A stretch of DNA of 45,081 nucleotides from JAWXCM01 sp034408745 (GCA_034408745.1 JAWXCM010000278.1:1-45081), one strand, 5' to 3'. Numbered from the stretch's first letter, positions 16,256 through 24,633 are shown. Notes: generated by a model from the sequence alone, not told the origin. Translations and numbers: made by a program.

Positions 16256-17053
16256 TTGTCACGCGCCAAGGACGAGGGGCGGCTTCGTTATTTTCCGAAG
16301 TTCCCTTCGCGATATCTTTCCACGAGTCGGGATCTGGTTGTGTATTTGCCTCCGGGGTACGATTCCGGGGCGGCTACCCGGTATCCGGTGCTGTATTTGC
16401 AGGACGGGCAGAATCTGTTTGACCCGGCTACTGCGTTTGCCGGGAATGACTGGAAAGCCGATCTGACGGCGGATCAGCTGATTCGGCACGGGTGCATCCC
16501 TCCGCTGCTGATCGTTGGAATTCACAACACGGGCGCGAAGAGGATTTCCGAGTACACCCCCACCAGAGACAAGGGGCGCCGGAAGGGCGGCAAGGCCGAT
16601 CGTTACGCTCAGATGCTGGCTCGTGAAATTAAGCCGTTTATCGATCGGGAGTTTCGAACGTATAAAGGATCGGAGGCTACCGGCGTCGGAGGATCTTCTC
16701 TGGGCGGGCTGGTGTCTCTGGAGTGCGGACTCTTGTATCCCCGGGTCTTCGGCAACGTAGCTGTAATCTCGCCTTCAGTATGGTGGGACAACCTGGTGAT
16801 TCTGCGGTTCGTCCAGGAGTATGCGGGCAAGTCGAGGCCGAGAATTTGGGTGGATATTGGGACGCAGGAAGGCGACAACCCGCATCAAATGGTGATGGAC
16901 ACCCGGATGTTGCGGGACACACTGGTGGAACGGGGCTGGGATCCGGGCTCCACGCTGAGCTATCACGAGGTGCAGGGCGCGTCGCACAGCGAGCATGCCT
17001 GGGCGGCGCGGTTCGGATTCATTCTGGAGTGGATGTTTTCCCGGCGGGGCTAA
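16256..17053 (+). CDS. Second PF00756-type esterase (Fes-like alpha/beta hydrolase)
   Basis: 265 residues beginning with TTG at 16256. Sequence features: VVYLPPGYDSGAATRYPVLY, LQDGQNLFDP (oxyanion region), VGGSSLGGLVSLEC (nucleophile Ser in GGSSLGG, ~residue 145), and a C-terminal HSEHAWAARF with the catalytic-type His. This pattern belongs to the putative esterase family close to enterobactin esterase Fes and IroE. No signal peptide is seen. Its TAA is directly followed by the ATG of the first permease (17054), so the esterase and two permeases form one operon. It diverges from the six-gene ligase operon, suggesting a joint function. Confidence 0.83.
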   Translation: MSRAKDEGRLRYFPKFPSRYLSTSRDLVVYLPPGYDSGAATRYPVLYLQDGQNLFDPATAFAGNDWKADLTADQLIRHGCIPPLLIVGIHNTGAKRISEYTPTRDKGRRKGGKADRYAQMLAREIKPFIDREFRTYKGSEATGVGGSSLGGLVSLECGLLYPRVFGNVAVISPSVWWDNLVILRFVQEYAGKSRPRIWVDIGTQEGDNPHQMVMDTRMLRDTLVERGWDPGSTLSYHEVQGASHSEHAWAARFGFILEWMFSRRG

Positions 17054-18301
17054 ATGAACTTTTGGTACGACATAACGACATCGACGGCGCTGGCACTGGA
17101 CTCGATTCGGGCCCACAAGCTTCGTAGTTTCCTTACGTTGCTGGGCGTGATTATTGGCGTGGCCAGCGTGATTCTGGTGGGCGCGGCCATTGACGGGCTC
17201 GGAGTGTATGCCGAGGGGATCACCGCAAAGGCATTTGGCACGGAGAGCTTCCTGGTAGCACAGATTGCGCAGGTCGGTAATCAGACGCGTAAGCAGATTA
17301 TCGAGAAACAGAAGCGGAATCGGCGCATTCGTGCGGAAGAAGTAACGTTCCTGCGGACCTCGGTTGGCGACAACATCATTTACAGCCCGTACACTCAGCG
17401 AGTCGAAGACGTGAAGGGCGACAACCAGACATATGAGGGCGCGAGTATCATTGCGTGCTCGTACACGCTGCCGGAGATTCGTGACGTTCCGGTGATCGAA
17501 GGCCGGTTCTTCACCGAGAACGAGGATCAAATGCGGCGGCCCGTAGCCGTAGTTGGGCAGGATATCAAGGACGCGCTGTTCCCGAATGTCTCGCCGATCG
17601 GGAAAAAGGTCCGGTTCTCCGGGGTGGAATTCACCGTCATTGGTCTGCTGGAAAAGCAAGGCTCAAACATGGGCCGGAGCCTCGATAATCCGGTCTATAT
17701 TCCGATGACCGTGTTCAGCTCCATGTATGGTGGAGCCCGGGGATACGCGGTGTTTGGGAAGGCGAGATCGGGGACAGGGTTGACTATGGACGATGCCCTG
17801 GACAAGACGCGCGCGGCGTTGCGGGCGAAGTTCCACACGCCTCCGGGTCAGGCCGACAACTTCGATGTACTGACGCCGGACTCGATTCGTGGATTCGTCG
17901 ATCAAATTCTGGGTGTAATCGCGGCCGTAGTCGTTCCGGTCACCAGCATTTCGCTGATCGTCGGCGGCATCGTGATCATGAATATCATGCTGGTGAGCGT
18001 GACGGAGCGAACCCGCGAGATCGGTGTTCGGAAGAGCCTTGGGGCGCGTCAGTCGGACATCATGCTGCAGTTCCTGACCGAATCGGTGATCCTTTCCGTA
18101 GCGGGTGGGACCATCGGTGTGGCTGGCGGGTTCCTTGTTGCCATGGGCCTGTCCGCGCTGTTTGGATTGACGCTTCGGGTGACGGTTCCGTACGTGGTGT
18201 TGTCGATTGCCGTGTCGACTGTCGTCGGTGTAGTGTCGGGCTGGTATCCGGCCCGTCGCGCAGCGAGGATGGATCCTGTGGTGGCACTGAGGGCCGAATG
18301 A
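17054..18301 (+). CDS. MacB-type ABC transporter permease 1
   Basis: 415 residues. Residues ~20-50 form one membrane helix (HKLRSFLTLLGVIIGVASV). A large periplasmic MacB_PCD-type domain follows (VPVIEGRFFTENEDQMRRPV). Three helices from ~285 belong to the FtsX domain (MNIMLVSVTERTREIGVRKS is its hallmark). MacB-type mechanotransmission proteins move substrates in the periplasm using a cytoplasmic ATPase. Here the permease is separate from any ATPase, and none is in the window. It overlaps the next permease by 4 bp. The neighbourhood suggests export or envelope handling of whatever the adjacent ligases make. Confidence 0.9.
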   Translation: MNFWYDITTSTALALDSIRAHKLRSFLTLLGVIIGVASVILVGAAIDGLGVYAEGITAKAFGTESFLVAQIAQVGNQTRKQIIEKQKRNRRIRAEEVTFLRTSVGDNIIYSPYTQRVEDVKGDNQTYEGASIIACSYTLPEIRDVPVIEGRFFTENEDQMRRPVAVVGQDIKDALFPNVSPIGKKVRFSGVEFTVIGLLEKQGSNMGRSLDNPVYIPMTVFSSMYGGARGYAVFGKARSGTGLTMDDALDKTRAALRAKFHTPPGQADNFDVLTPDSIRGFVDQILGVIAAVVVPVTSISLIVGGIVIMNIMLVSVTERTREIGVRKSLGARQSDIMLQFLTESVILSVAGGTIGVAGGFLVAMGLSALFGLTLRVTVPYVVLSIAVSTVVGVVSGWYPARRAARMDPVVALRAE

Positions 18302-19539
18302 ATTTTCGTGAAATCTTAGGAATGGCTCTGGATTCAGTCTGGAGCCACAGATTCCGTTCCGGCTTGACGATCCTTGGTATCGTGATCGGAATCACTACCG
18401 TAGTGACGGTTGCCTCGCTGCTCAGCGGTCTGCGGAAGGGAATTGTCGACTTCTTCCAGGAATTCGGGCCGGACAACATCTTCATCGCCAAGGTAAGCGG
18501 GGATCCCAGCGGCGGCGGCGCGCGCGCTAAAGAAATCCGGCGCAAGCCGTTGAAGCAGGAGTATGCCGAGTACCTGCTCCGCACCGTGCGCAGCATCGAG
18601 GATGTGGGGATTAGCGTGTTTATCATTACGCCGAATCGGCTCCTGACAATCAAGGTGCCAGGCTACGAAAACGACAACGTATTCATGCAGGGTGTGACGC
18701 CGAATTCCTATGCCCTTTCCCCTCGGGAGCTGGCGCAGGGACGGGTCTTCACGCAGGAGGAGAACAACCGCGCCCAGCGGGTCTGCGTGATTGGCTCGAG
18801 CCTGGGTCAGGTGCTGTTTCCGGCCGGTGGAGGCGCTGGGCGGACGGTGACGATCGATGGCGCCGAGTACACGGTAGTCGGGATCTTCGCCGCTGCAAAG
18901 GGTGGGTTCTTCGGCGAAAATGGCCTCGACCGTCAGATCGTGATTCCGTTTGAGACGGCCCGCGTCCGGTATCCGCAGTCGGACAATATTTTCCTTACAG
19001 CCAAGGCTCGGCCGGGTCTGCGGGCCGATGCGATCGAGGAGATTCGCGGGTCGCTCCGCAAGCTCCGACGCGTGCCCGCGGACAAGGAGGACGACTTCAA
19101 TATCTCCACCGCGGACTCCATTATCGAAAATTTCGACAAAATCACCGGCATGATTGTGCTCGTCTCGATCGCAATTTCCGGGCTCGGCCTGCTGGTCGGC
19201 GGAATTGGCGTGATGAATATCATGCTGGTGAGCGTGACGGAGCGGACGCGCGAGATCGGTGTTCGCAAGGCGCTCGGCGCGCGACGCGGTGATATCGTAC
19301 TGCAGTTCCTGAGCGAAGCGGTAGCGCTAACCGGAGTCGGCGGCGTACTCGGGATTGTATTCTCTGTTCTGGTGACGTTGCTTGTGGCTGCTCTGGTCCC
19401 CAGCCTTCCGGCATCCGTGCCGACCTGGGCACTCATTACGGGCTTCCTGGTCTCCGTGAGCATCGGAGTGTTTTTCGGTGTCTGGCCAGCGGTGAAAGCG
19501 TCGCGGCTCGACCCCGTGGAAGCGCTTCGTTACGAGTAA
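18298..19539 (+). CDS. MacB-type ABC transporter permease 2
   Basis: 413 residues with the same layout as its upstream neighbour: N-terminal helix (HRFRSGLTILGIVIGITTV), periplasmic domain (LAQGRVFTQEENNRAQRVC), and three C-terminal FtsX helices with MNIMLVSVTERTREIGVRKA. The two share an almost identical hallmark segment and probably pair as a heterodimer. The start overlaps the previous stop (ATGA). The gene stops 11 bp before the end of the convergent VOC gene. No ATPase partner is visible, so the ATP-hydrolysing subunit must be encoded elsewhere. Confidence 0.9.
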   Translation: MNFREILGMALDSVWSHRFRSGLTILGIVIGITTVVTVASLLSGLRKGIVDFFQEFGPDNIFIAKVSGDPSGGGARAKEIRRKPLKQEYAEYLLRTVRSIEDVGISVFIITPNRLLTIKVPGYENDNVFMQGVTPNSYALSPRELAQGRVFTQEENNRAQRVCVIGSSLGQVLFPAGGGAGRTVTIDGAEYTVVGIFAAAKGGFFGENGLDRQIVIPFETARVRYPQSDNIFLTAKARPGLRADAIEEIRGSLRKLRRVPADKEDDFNISTADSIIENFDKITGMIVLVSIAISGLGLLVGGIGVMNIMLVSVTERTREIGVRKALGARRGDIVLQFLSEAVALTGVGGVLGIVFSVLVTLLVAALVPSLPASVPTWALITGFLVSVSIGVFFGVWPAVKASRLDPVEALRYE

Positions 19540-19550
19540 CCGTGCACCAG

Positions 19551-19916
19551 CTACACCGTCTCGCCGCAAACGATCCTGTGACCGTCCGGCGTAGTTAAGC
19601 CGAACTCTCTCAGACCCCATGGCTTAGTCTGCGGCGAGGACTGGACCATCGCGCCTTTCGCCACAAACTCGCCGTGCAGGGCATCCACGCCTTCCACGTT
19701 CCAGTACACGTACCAGGAATGATTTCCGAGTTCGCCCGCCGGACGTTCATCCACGCACTCACCCAGCATGACCCGGAAACTGTCGCGCGACAGGAAGCTC
19801 CAGCCCGGACCATCGATCGGGTCTTTGCTGAATCCCAGGACGTCCACGTAGTAACGAGTAGAAATCTCCAGATCCCGGACCGCGAGTACGCACCGGGAAT
19901 TCACAATCTTAGCCAT
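19551..19916 (-). CDS. VOC-family (glyoxalase/bleomycin-resistance fold) protein
   Basis: 121 residues, a single VOC unit of two beta-alpha-beta-beta-beta motifs. It opens MAKIVNSRCVLAVRDLEIST with RYYVDVLGF, the standard entry into the fold, and ends FGLTTPDGHRIVCGETV. Family members are dimeric metalloenzymes or ligand-binding proteins (glyoxalase I, fosfomycin or bleomycin resistance, dioxygenases). Metal ligands cannot be assigned with certainty. A good Shine-Dalgarno, GGAGG, lies 9 nt before ATG 19916, with TATAGC just upstream, so unlike several neighbours this gene seems to have a leader. Confidence 0.83.
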   Translation of the reverse strand: MAKIVNSRCVLAVRDLEISTRYYVDVLGFSKDPIDGPGWSFLSRDSFRVMLGECVDERPAGELGNHSWYVYWNVEGVDALHGEFVAKGAMVQSSPQTKPWGLREFGLTTPDGHRIVCGETV

Positions 19917-19975
19917 GCCTGAGGGCCTCCGCTATAGAAGGATACAATCAATCGCATTCAATTCAGGAGATGAGC

Positions 19976-21280
19976 GTGCGTCGACTTGTGGTGACCACGA
20001 TTTTTGCGGGTGCGCTCTGGGCCCAGCCCGCGACCAATGTTCCATTCGATGGCCTGACAGCCACTTCATCCAGCCGCAAGCCGGCCCGGGAATGCAAAGA
20101 TCTGCGCAGCCTCACCAGCGTGGAACTCTCCGTGATCGGCGCGATCTTAATCACTGCTTCGGCCGATGCTCCGGAGCACTGTACATGTTCGGAAACGGAG
20201 GGTGGGCTGGCGAGTCCCCCAATACACCTGGGCGCGCCGACACGAGGGCCAAAGGGCTCAAGGCAGGCTTTCTGACAGCGTCCACCGACACGGGACACAA
20301 CGCTGCTCTCGAAACCGGTGCCAGCTTCGCGCTCAACCGCCAAGAAGCTTCTCGACTTCGGATTTCGTTCGCTGCACGTGACTGTGGAAACGGCAAAGGC
20401 ATTGGCGCGAAGCTACTGCGGAACCGCGCCCGACAAGTCTTATTACGAAGGCTGCTCACAAGGCGGCCGGCGGGCCCTGACGCTGGCGCAGAGATTCCCT
20501 GGCGACTTCGACGGCATCATTCATCGCTGGCGCGCCTGCCCTTTACCAGACAGGTACGCATCTGGCGCGCGCCTGGTGGATGCAGGGACTGAACGTGAAT
20601 CCGTTTCCCGCGTCAAAGCTGGATCTACTCGGGGCCAAAGTGTACGAAAAATGCGACGCCGTCGACGGCCTGAAGGACGGGCTGATCGAAGACCCTCGAC
20701 GCTGTGATTTCAAACCCGGGCGCGACCTGAAAAATGGGAGGCAGGAAAAGACGAGCCGGGCTGCTTCACCACCTCTCAGATTTCCGCGCTCGAACGAATT
20801 TATGGCGACGCGATCAGCAACGGCAGGCGCTTCTTCCCCGGATGGCCGCTGGGCGCGGAAGTCGCCGGTGCCAATGGGCAGAGCGGCTGGATCGGCCAGC
20901 AGGTCCCTGCGCCCAACGGCAGAAGTGCCTGGACTTCATTTGGCTTCAACTTCCAGCGTTACATGGTGCCCTGGGTTAGAGATGCGGCTGGCCCAATGGA
21001 CCCCCGCCCGGGCCTTCAGCCAGTTCGACATCGACAAGGATCCGCCGCGCCTCGAAGAGCTCCGCCAAATCCTCGATGCCAACGATCCCGATCTCGCCGC
21101 ATTCCGCAAGCGTGGCGGGAATCCCGGTGCCGCCGCCGCCGCTTCTCAAGTGGGTGGAACAGAACACCGCCCCCGCGCGCATTGAAGCGGGCCGCGCAAG
21201 CTCCGTTTGACCATCCTTCCATCTGCGTGCCGAACGGACACGCGGAGCTGGCGCCGGGTCAGCTGGAAACAGACGCTTCC
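19976..21280 (+). pseudogene. Broken tannase/feruloyl-esterase-family gene
   Basis: Pieces of one tannase-family protein appear in collinear order but in different frames. There is a signal peptide after GTG 19976 (AGGAG six bases upstream; ATG 19970 would leave no spacing), then CKDLRSLTSVELSVIGAI. A deletion follows, then YMFGNGGWAGE and GFLTASTDTGHNA, then KLLDFGFRSLHVTVETAKAL with YYEGCSQGGRRAL (nucleophile Ser). After another shift come LYQTGTHLARAWWMQGLNVN, then IYGDAISNGRRFFPGWPLGA and FGFNFQRYMVPWV, and finally FDIDKDPPRLEELRQIL and LLKWVEQNTAPARIEAG. At least four frameshifts and two deletions are evident. Intact relatives have ~500 residues and cleave gallate or ferulate esters. The 3' limit is approximate. 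Confidence 0.85.
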
Positions 21281-21755
21281 ATCACCTGGCCCTCACCATT
21301 ACCATCGCCGGAGAACTCGGCATCCTCACGCCGAGCCTTACCGCGGCTCAGCCCGCATTCTACACGTCCACGCTCAGATCCGTCTCACGCCGGGGGTCTC
21401 TGTGCTTTCCTCCGTGCCGACGGCGAATCGATGTCGACGGCGACGGGGCACTTTCGTCGAGTGAGCAGCAGGCGTATGCAACGCTGGTGCTCGGGGAGAT
21501 TCAGATTGAATTCACAGCCGAGGTCCCTCGGGGGTGTATTCGAAAGCGGACTTGTCTTCGATAACAAACACCAGCAGCCGATTGCGACGTATCTGGTGAA
21601 TGCACTTGTGCCGCCCGACTCCGACATTCGCATCACCGGACAGAAGCGAAACTTCGAACAGTCGTCATATCAAGTGGAGTACACGCAGAGCGGCGATGCC
21701 CCGTCTGGCCGCGGATGGCTCGCATGGGCCGCTCTTGTCCTGCTCACTCCGGTGA
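21280..21755 (+). pseudogene. Remnant of a secreted protein with EF-hand-like loop and C-terminal membrane anchor
   Basis: Coding-like fragments persist in several frames. There is a signal-peptide-like stretch (HHLALTITIAGELGILTPSL, ~21280-21340), then QIRLTPGVSVLSSV (~21373-21415). Next is an EF-hand-type loop VDVDGDGALSSSEQQAYATL (~21430-21490), followed by DNKHQQPIATYLVNALVPPD and DIRITGQKRNFEQSSYQVEY. It ends with a hydrophobic anchor GWLAWAALVLLTPV. The order and spacing look like one decayed gene. It reminds me of exported proteins related to HupE-type anchors, but I cannot name the family with confidence. No frame is open throughout. Confidence 0.55.
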
Positions 21756-21893
21756 GGCTATGTCGAGATCGCACAGGCGCTGCTCGATTGTGGCGCGAAC
21801 AGCAACGCGCGGGACAGCAAGGGCGTGACGCCGCTGCAACGTGCGGTCAACTGCCGCAGGCCCGCTGTGGCGCAGTTACTGTCGAGCCGGTGA
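21756..21893 (+). pseudogene. Ankyrin-repeat fragment
   Basis: A 45-codon open piece ending in TGA at 21891 reads GYVEIAQALLDCGANSNARD and then SKGVTPLQRAVNCRRPAVAQ. This fits the ankyrin consensus: helix pair, a DxxGxTPL-like turn (DSKGVTPL), and LLxxGAxxNxxD (LLDCGANSNARD). It has no start codon or upstream repeats, and the preceding sequence belongs to another remnant, so this is the tail of a lost ankyrin protein. Between here and 21955 I see nothing coding. Confidence 0.7.
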
Positions 21894-21955
21894 GAGAGCT
21901 CGGCTTTGAACATTGGAGAGCCTGGGCGGTCCGCCGCGTCCGCCGTCACGAAACA

Positions 21956-22486
21956 CTACTTCGACCAGGGAGGCGTGACGCCGCTCATGCGCGCGTAGGC
22001 AATCGCCTGTCCCATGTGCTCATGGTTATGGACCAGGATGCGAAGCAGCACGTTGGAGGCAGGCACGTCCGCGCTCAGGAACTTGACCACCTTCTTCCCA
22101 TCCACCTTCGCGTGCGACACACGAACAGCCGCGAGCGAATCTTTCAGCCAGCGCACCACGTCGGCCTTCGCCGTGACCTTCTTCTCGGCGTTCGCTTCGA
22201 TCTTGTCGGGCCAGTGCTGACCTCCAGGCTTGACGCCCGCCCGGTACAGCAGCCCGTAGTTGCCGATGGCCACGTGCATGTAGAGTTCGCTGGTGGAGCG
22301 CACCCCTGGTGCCGGTCGAAACGAGAACTTGTCTTCGGGCGTTGCTTCGGCAAGCGCCACGAGTTGCCTTGCAGCCAGTTCAAACTCGCCCGTCCACCCG
22401 CGGCCCAGACCCTCAGCCGCCCGACCGTGGAGCACTGCGGCACTCTGCGCCACAAACAGCAAAAACGCAAGGAAGCGGTACGTCAT
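21956..22486 (-). CDS. Secreted DinB-fold protein
   Basis: 176 residues from ATG 22486, selected because MTYRFLAFLLFVAQSAAVLH is a signal peptide; the longer frame to 22687 runs through the upstream gene. Metal-site histidines expected for the DinB/YfiT four-helix bundle are present in ELYMHVAIGNYGLLY and VHNHEHMGQAIAYARM. Members include thiol transferases such as bacillithiol S-transferase; with a bshA in the window this is a possibility, though an exported enzyme would not meet cytoplasmic bacillithiol. The start is 14 bp after the stop of the metallo-hydrolase gene, so the two probably share a transcript. Confidence 0.78.
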   Translation of the reverse strand: MTYRFLAFLLFVAQSAAVLHGRAAEGLGRGWTGEFELAARQLVALAEATPEDKFSFRPAPGVRSTSELYMHVAIGNYGLLYRAGVKPGGQHWPDKIEANAEKKVTAKADVVRWLKDSLAAVRVSHAKVDGKKVVKFLSADVPASNVLLRILVHNHEHMGQAIAYARMSGVTPPWSK

Positions 22487-22493
22487 GAGGAAT

Positions 22494-22499
22494 AGTTTA
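22494..22499 (-). promoter_or_regulatory. -10-like hexamer TAAACT (minus strand)
   Basis: On the minus strand TAAACT ends 7 nt before the ATG at 22486, with no Shine-Dalgarno. It sits two bases from the upstream gene's stop, so it may be an internal promoter or coincidence. Confidence 0.3.
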
Positions 22500-22500
22500 G

Positions 22501-23445
22501 TTAGCGGGCGATCATGCCAGGCGAGATGCCGGACTGCAGGTCGAAGGACGAGCCCACCGCTCCGACCACGCAGCGCTCGCGGGCCATGCGGTTGAGCTGA
22601 CGAATCCGGTACACCGCCTCGACGCCCGTGCAGTGCGCGCCCAGCATGTACTGCACTCCAAACTCGCGCAGTTTCCCGGCGGTCCATTCGAGGCGCTCGT
22701 CATTGAGCTGGAACAAATGCCACCCGCCGATCACCGCGTGGACCGGTGCTTTGCGAACCACTGTGCGCGCATACTCCAGCGTGTTGGCAATGCCGGCATG
22801 GCCGCAGCCTGACAGCACAACCAGTCCCTGTGGCGTGTCGAAGACCAGGGAGTTGTCCTCCGGAATCGTATCGTCGACGGTGCCCTCCGGCGTCACCACA
22901 CGGCCGCCTGGGCCGATGCCGAAATTGCGCTCCGGGTAAGTGCGCGGCACCGGTCCGGTGACCCACACGCCGGGTACGATCTGCGCGGGCTTGTCGTGCT
23001 CAATAAATTGCAGTCCGCTAAGTTTGGTTTTGTTCGCCAGCACGAAGTTGTTCTCGCCGCCACTGGGTCTCGGGCGGCTGTAGAAAATGCCCTTGCCTGT
23101 ATGAATGCGAGCCTTGCCGAGTTGCTCGCGCACAGTGACCAGGCCGGTGGTGTGGTCGCCGTGGTTGTGGCTGAGGACCACGTCGGGGATGCCGTTCAGG
23201 TCCACGCCAAGCTCGCGCGCGTTGATGACCAGCGTGTCGGGCCGGGCGCCTGTGTCGAACAGGATGCGTTGTCCGTCGACGTCCACCATCGCGGCGAAGC
23301 CCCACTCTCCAATACCGCGGCCGTCGGCCAGCATCGTGGTGAGCACGGTCACCTTCAGCGATTTCACCTGTCGTGGTGTCTGTGCTGCAAGCGGCAGGCC
23401 CGCGGCACAAAGGGTCATCATGCGGCGTCGCGTCATCATCATCAT
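22501..23445 (-). CDS. Exported metallo-beta-lactamase-fold hydrolase
   Basis: 314 residues. The start is a run of four ATG codons (23445 down to 23436), so the exact initiator is uncertain; arginines then TLCAAGLPLAAQ suggest an export signal. The MBL signature VVLSHNHGDHTTG (HxHxDH) binds the metals. Later ligand motifs are VLSGCGHAGIANTL and GAHCTGVEAVYR. The overall pattern is nearest to the COG1237 group, annotated by homology as dihydropterin-methyl-aminobenzene phosphate synthase, but that role is unlikely for an exported protein. The substrate is unknown. The DinB gene follows after 14 bp. Confidence 0.85.
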   Translation of the reverse strand: MMMMTRRRMMTLCAAGLPLAAQTPRQVKSLKVTVLTTMLADGRGIGEWGFAAMVDVDGQRILFDTGARPDTLVINARELGVDLNGIPDVVLSHNHGDHTTGLVTVREQLGKARIHTGKGIFYSRPRPSGGENNFVLANKTKLSGLQFIEHDKPAQIVPGVWVTGPVPRTYPERNFGIGPGGRVVTPEGTVDDTIPEDNSLVFDTPQGLVVLSGCGHAGIANTLEYARTVVRKAPVHAVIGGWHLFQLNDERLEWTAGKLREFGVQYMLGAHCTGVEAVYRIRQLNRMARERCVVGAVGSSFDLQSGISPGMIAR

Positions 23446-23453
23446 GTCGTCAC

Positions 23454-23459
23454 AGGATA
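23454..23459 (-). promoter_or_regulatory. -10-like hexamer TATCCT (minus strand)
   Basis: TATCCT ends 8 nt before the first of the four ATG codons at 23445, an identical hexamer and spacing to 2009-2014. No Shine-Dalgarno intervenes. Confidence 0.45.
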
Positions 23460-23463
23460 GCGC

Positions 23464-24609
23464 TTAAAACAACCGCCAGACCGACTCCTTCGGCTTCGAC
23501 AGTTTGAAGTCCCTGTACCACAGGCAGAGCGGATACAAAGCCACCAGCGCCACGGCCCACACCACCCACGCAACTTCCAGCGACGAAGCCTCGCGGAAGA
23601 ACAGCAGGCCGCACCCCAGCAGCACGTACAAGTGCAGAACGTAGAAAAACAGCGGCGTCTGCCCAAACACAAGCAGCGGCGATCGGTCCGACTTGAAAAA
23701 CTCCGGCAATCGAACCAGCAGCGCCAGCAGCAGCAGGTCGATGCCCAGCGACATCGTCCAGAAAACCAGAGACGGAGGGTACTTCACGTTGTTGAGAAAC
23801 TCGATCCAGCCTGTGTCGCGCGGAAGCCGTATGTTGCCCCACCCGCCCGCGGCACGCACAGCGATGCCGATAACCAGCAGAGTCAGTCCGAGGATCCATA
23901 CGCGGCGCCCGGCGTCATCCGGGTTCTTGCGCCACCAGTATCCGAAGTACATGCCCGCGGCAGCCCCTGCAAGCCAGGGAATCACGGGGTAGATCGCGAT
24001 GAGGTGCTGTGAGATGCCCGGTGCCAGCAGGACGGTCATCAGCAACCCGCCCGGCTTCCCCGACTCCGGGAGCAGCGAGTTCGTCGCCACAACACACAAC
24101 ACCGAAATAACCAGCCACGCCCACGGGCGCAGCCACAACATCAGCGCGCACACCATAGTCACCAGCCCGAGCGCCGAGAGCACGATCAGACCCCAGTAAA
24201 GCTCGGTGCCGTCGACCGGCGGTGGCGCTGTGATCATGTTCACCCTCACAGCCGCCGGTTTCTGCAGGTTCGATAAAAAGATCAGTGGCGTTTCCAGAAG
24301 CTGCGCAGTCACAAACAAAACGAAGCCGCGCCACAGAGTGCGCCGCACTGCATCGGATCGCAGAGCAGTTGAGGCGGTCGACCAGTAGACACCCGCACCC
24401 ATCAGGAAGAAGAAGCCAGGAGCGCAGAGATGTGTGATCCAGCGCGTAAGGAAGGGGAAGGCGTCGGTGTAGTAGCTCATGGCGCCGGCCCAGAACTCCG
24501 CCCCATGCTGACGGGCGATGTAGGCGCCGGCGTGGTCCACCGCCATGATCATCATGATCAGGCCGCGCAGGGCGTCGACCGCGCGATAGCGTGTGCCGGG
24601 TGACTGCAT
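23464..24609 (-). CDS. DUF1624/HGSNAT-like membrane acyltransferase
   Basis: 381 residues starting MQSPGTRYRAVDALRGLIMM at ATG 24609. An upstream ATG (24618) overlaps the promoter hexamer and is less likely. The RAVDALRGLIMMIMAVDHAG opening, with its conserved D-x-x-RG and H, is the hallmark of the heparan-alpha-glucosaminide N-acetyltransferase-like (DUF1624) family. About ten hydrophobic helices follow, for example LIVLSALGLVTMVCALMLWL and FGQTPLFFYVLHLYVLLGCG. Such proteins transfer acyl groups across the inner membrane to sugars or glycolipids. The acceptor is unknown. The next gene upstream is transcribed the same way, 24 bp away. Confidence 0.85.
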   Translation of the reverse strand: MQSPGTRYRAVDALRGLIMMIMAVDHAGAYIARQHGAEFWAGAMSYYTDAFPFLTRWITHLCAPGFFFLMGAGVYWSTASTALRSDAVRRTLWRGFVLFVTAQLLETPLIFLSNLQKPAAVRVNMITAPPPVDGTELYWGLIVLSALGLVTMVCALMLWLRPWAWLVISVLCVVATNSLLPESGKPGGLLMTVLLAPGISQHLIAIYPVIPWLAGAAAGMYFGYWWRKNPDDAGRRVWILGLTLLVIGIAVRAAGGWGNIRLPRDTGWIEFLNNVKYPPSLVFWTMSLGIDLLLLALLVRLPEFFKSDRSPLLVFGQTPLFFYVLHLYVLLGCGLLFFREASSLEVAWVVWAVALVALYPLCLWYRDFKLSKPKESVWRLF

Positions 24610-24616
24610 TCCATGC

Positions 24617-24622
24617 ATGATA
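24617..24622 (-). promoter_or_regulatory. -10-like hexamer TATCAT (minus strand)
   Basis: TATCAT ends 7 nt before ATG 24609; no Shine-Dalgarno. It sits in the 24-bp gap after the glycerophosphodiesterase gene, so the acyltransferase may have its own leaderless transcript. Confidence 0.4.
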
Positions 24623-24633
24623 CCCGGTTGCGT

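Noticed and set aside
20963..22495. 510-codon plus-strand frame spanning the pseudogenes and the DinB gene
   Set aside because: Only short parts match remnants; most is Arg/Pro-rich noise and its end is antisense to the DinB gene. It is not one gene.
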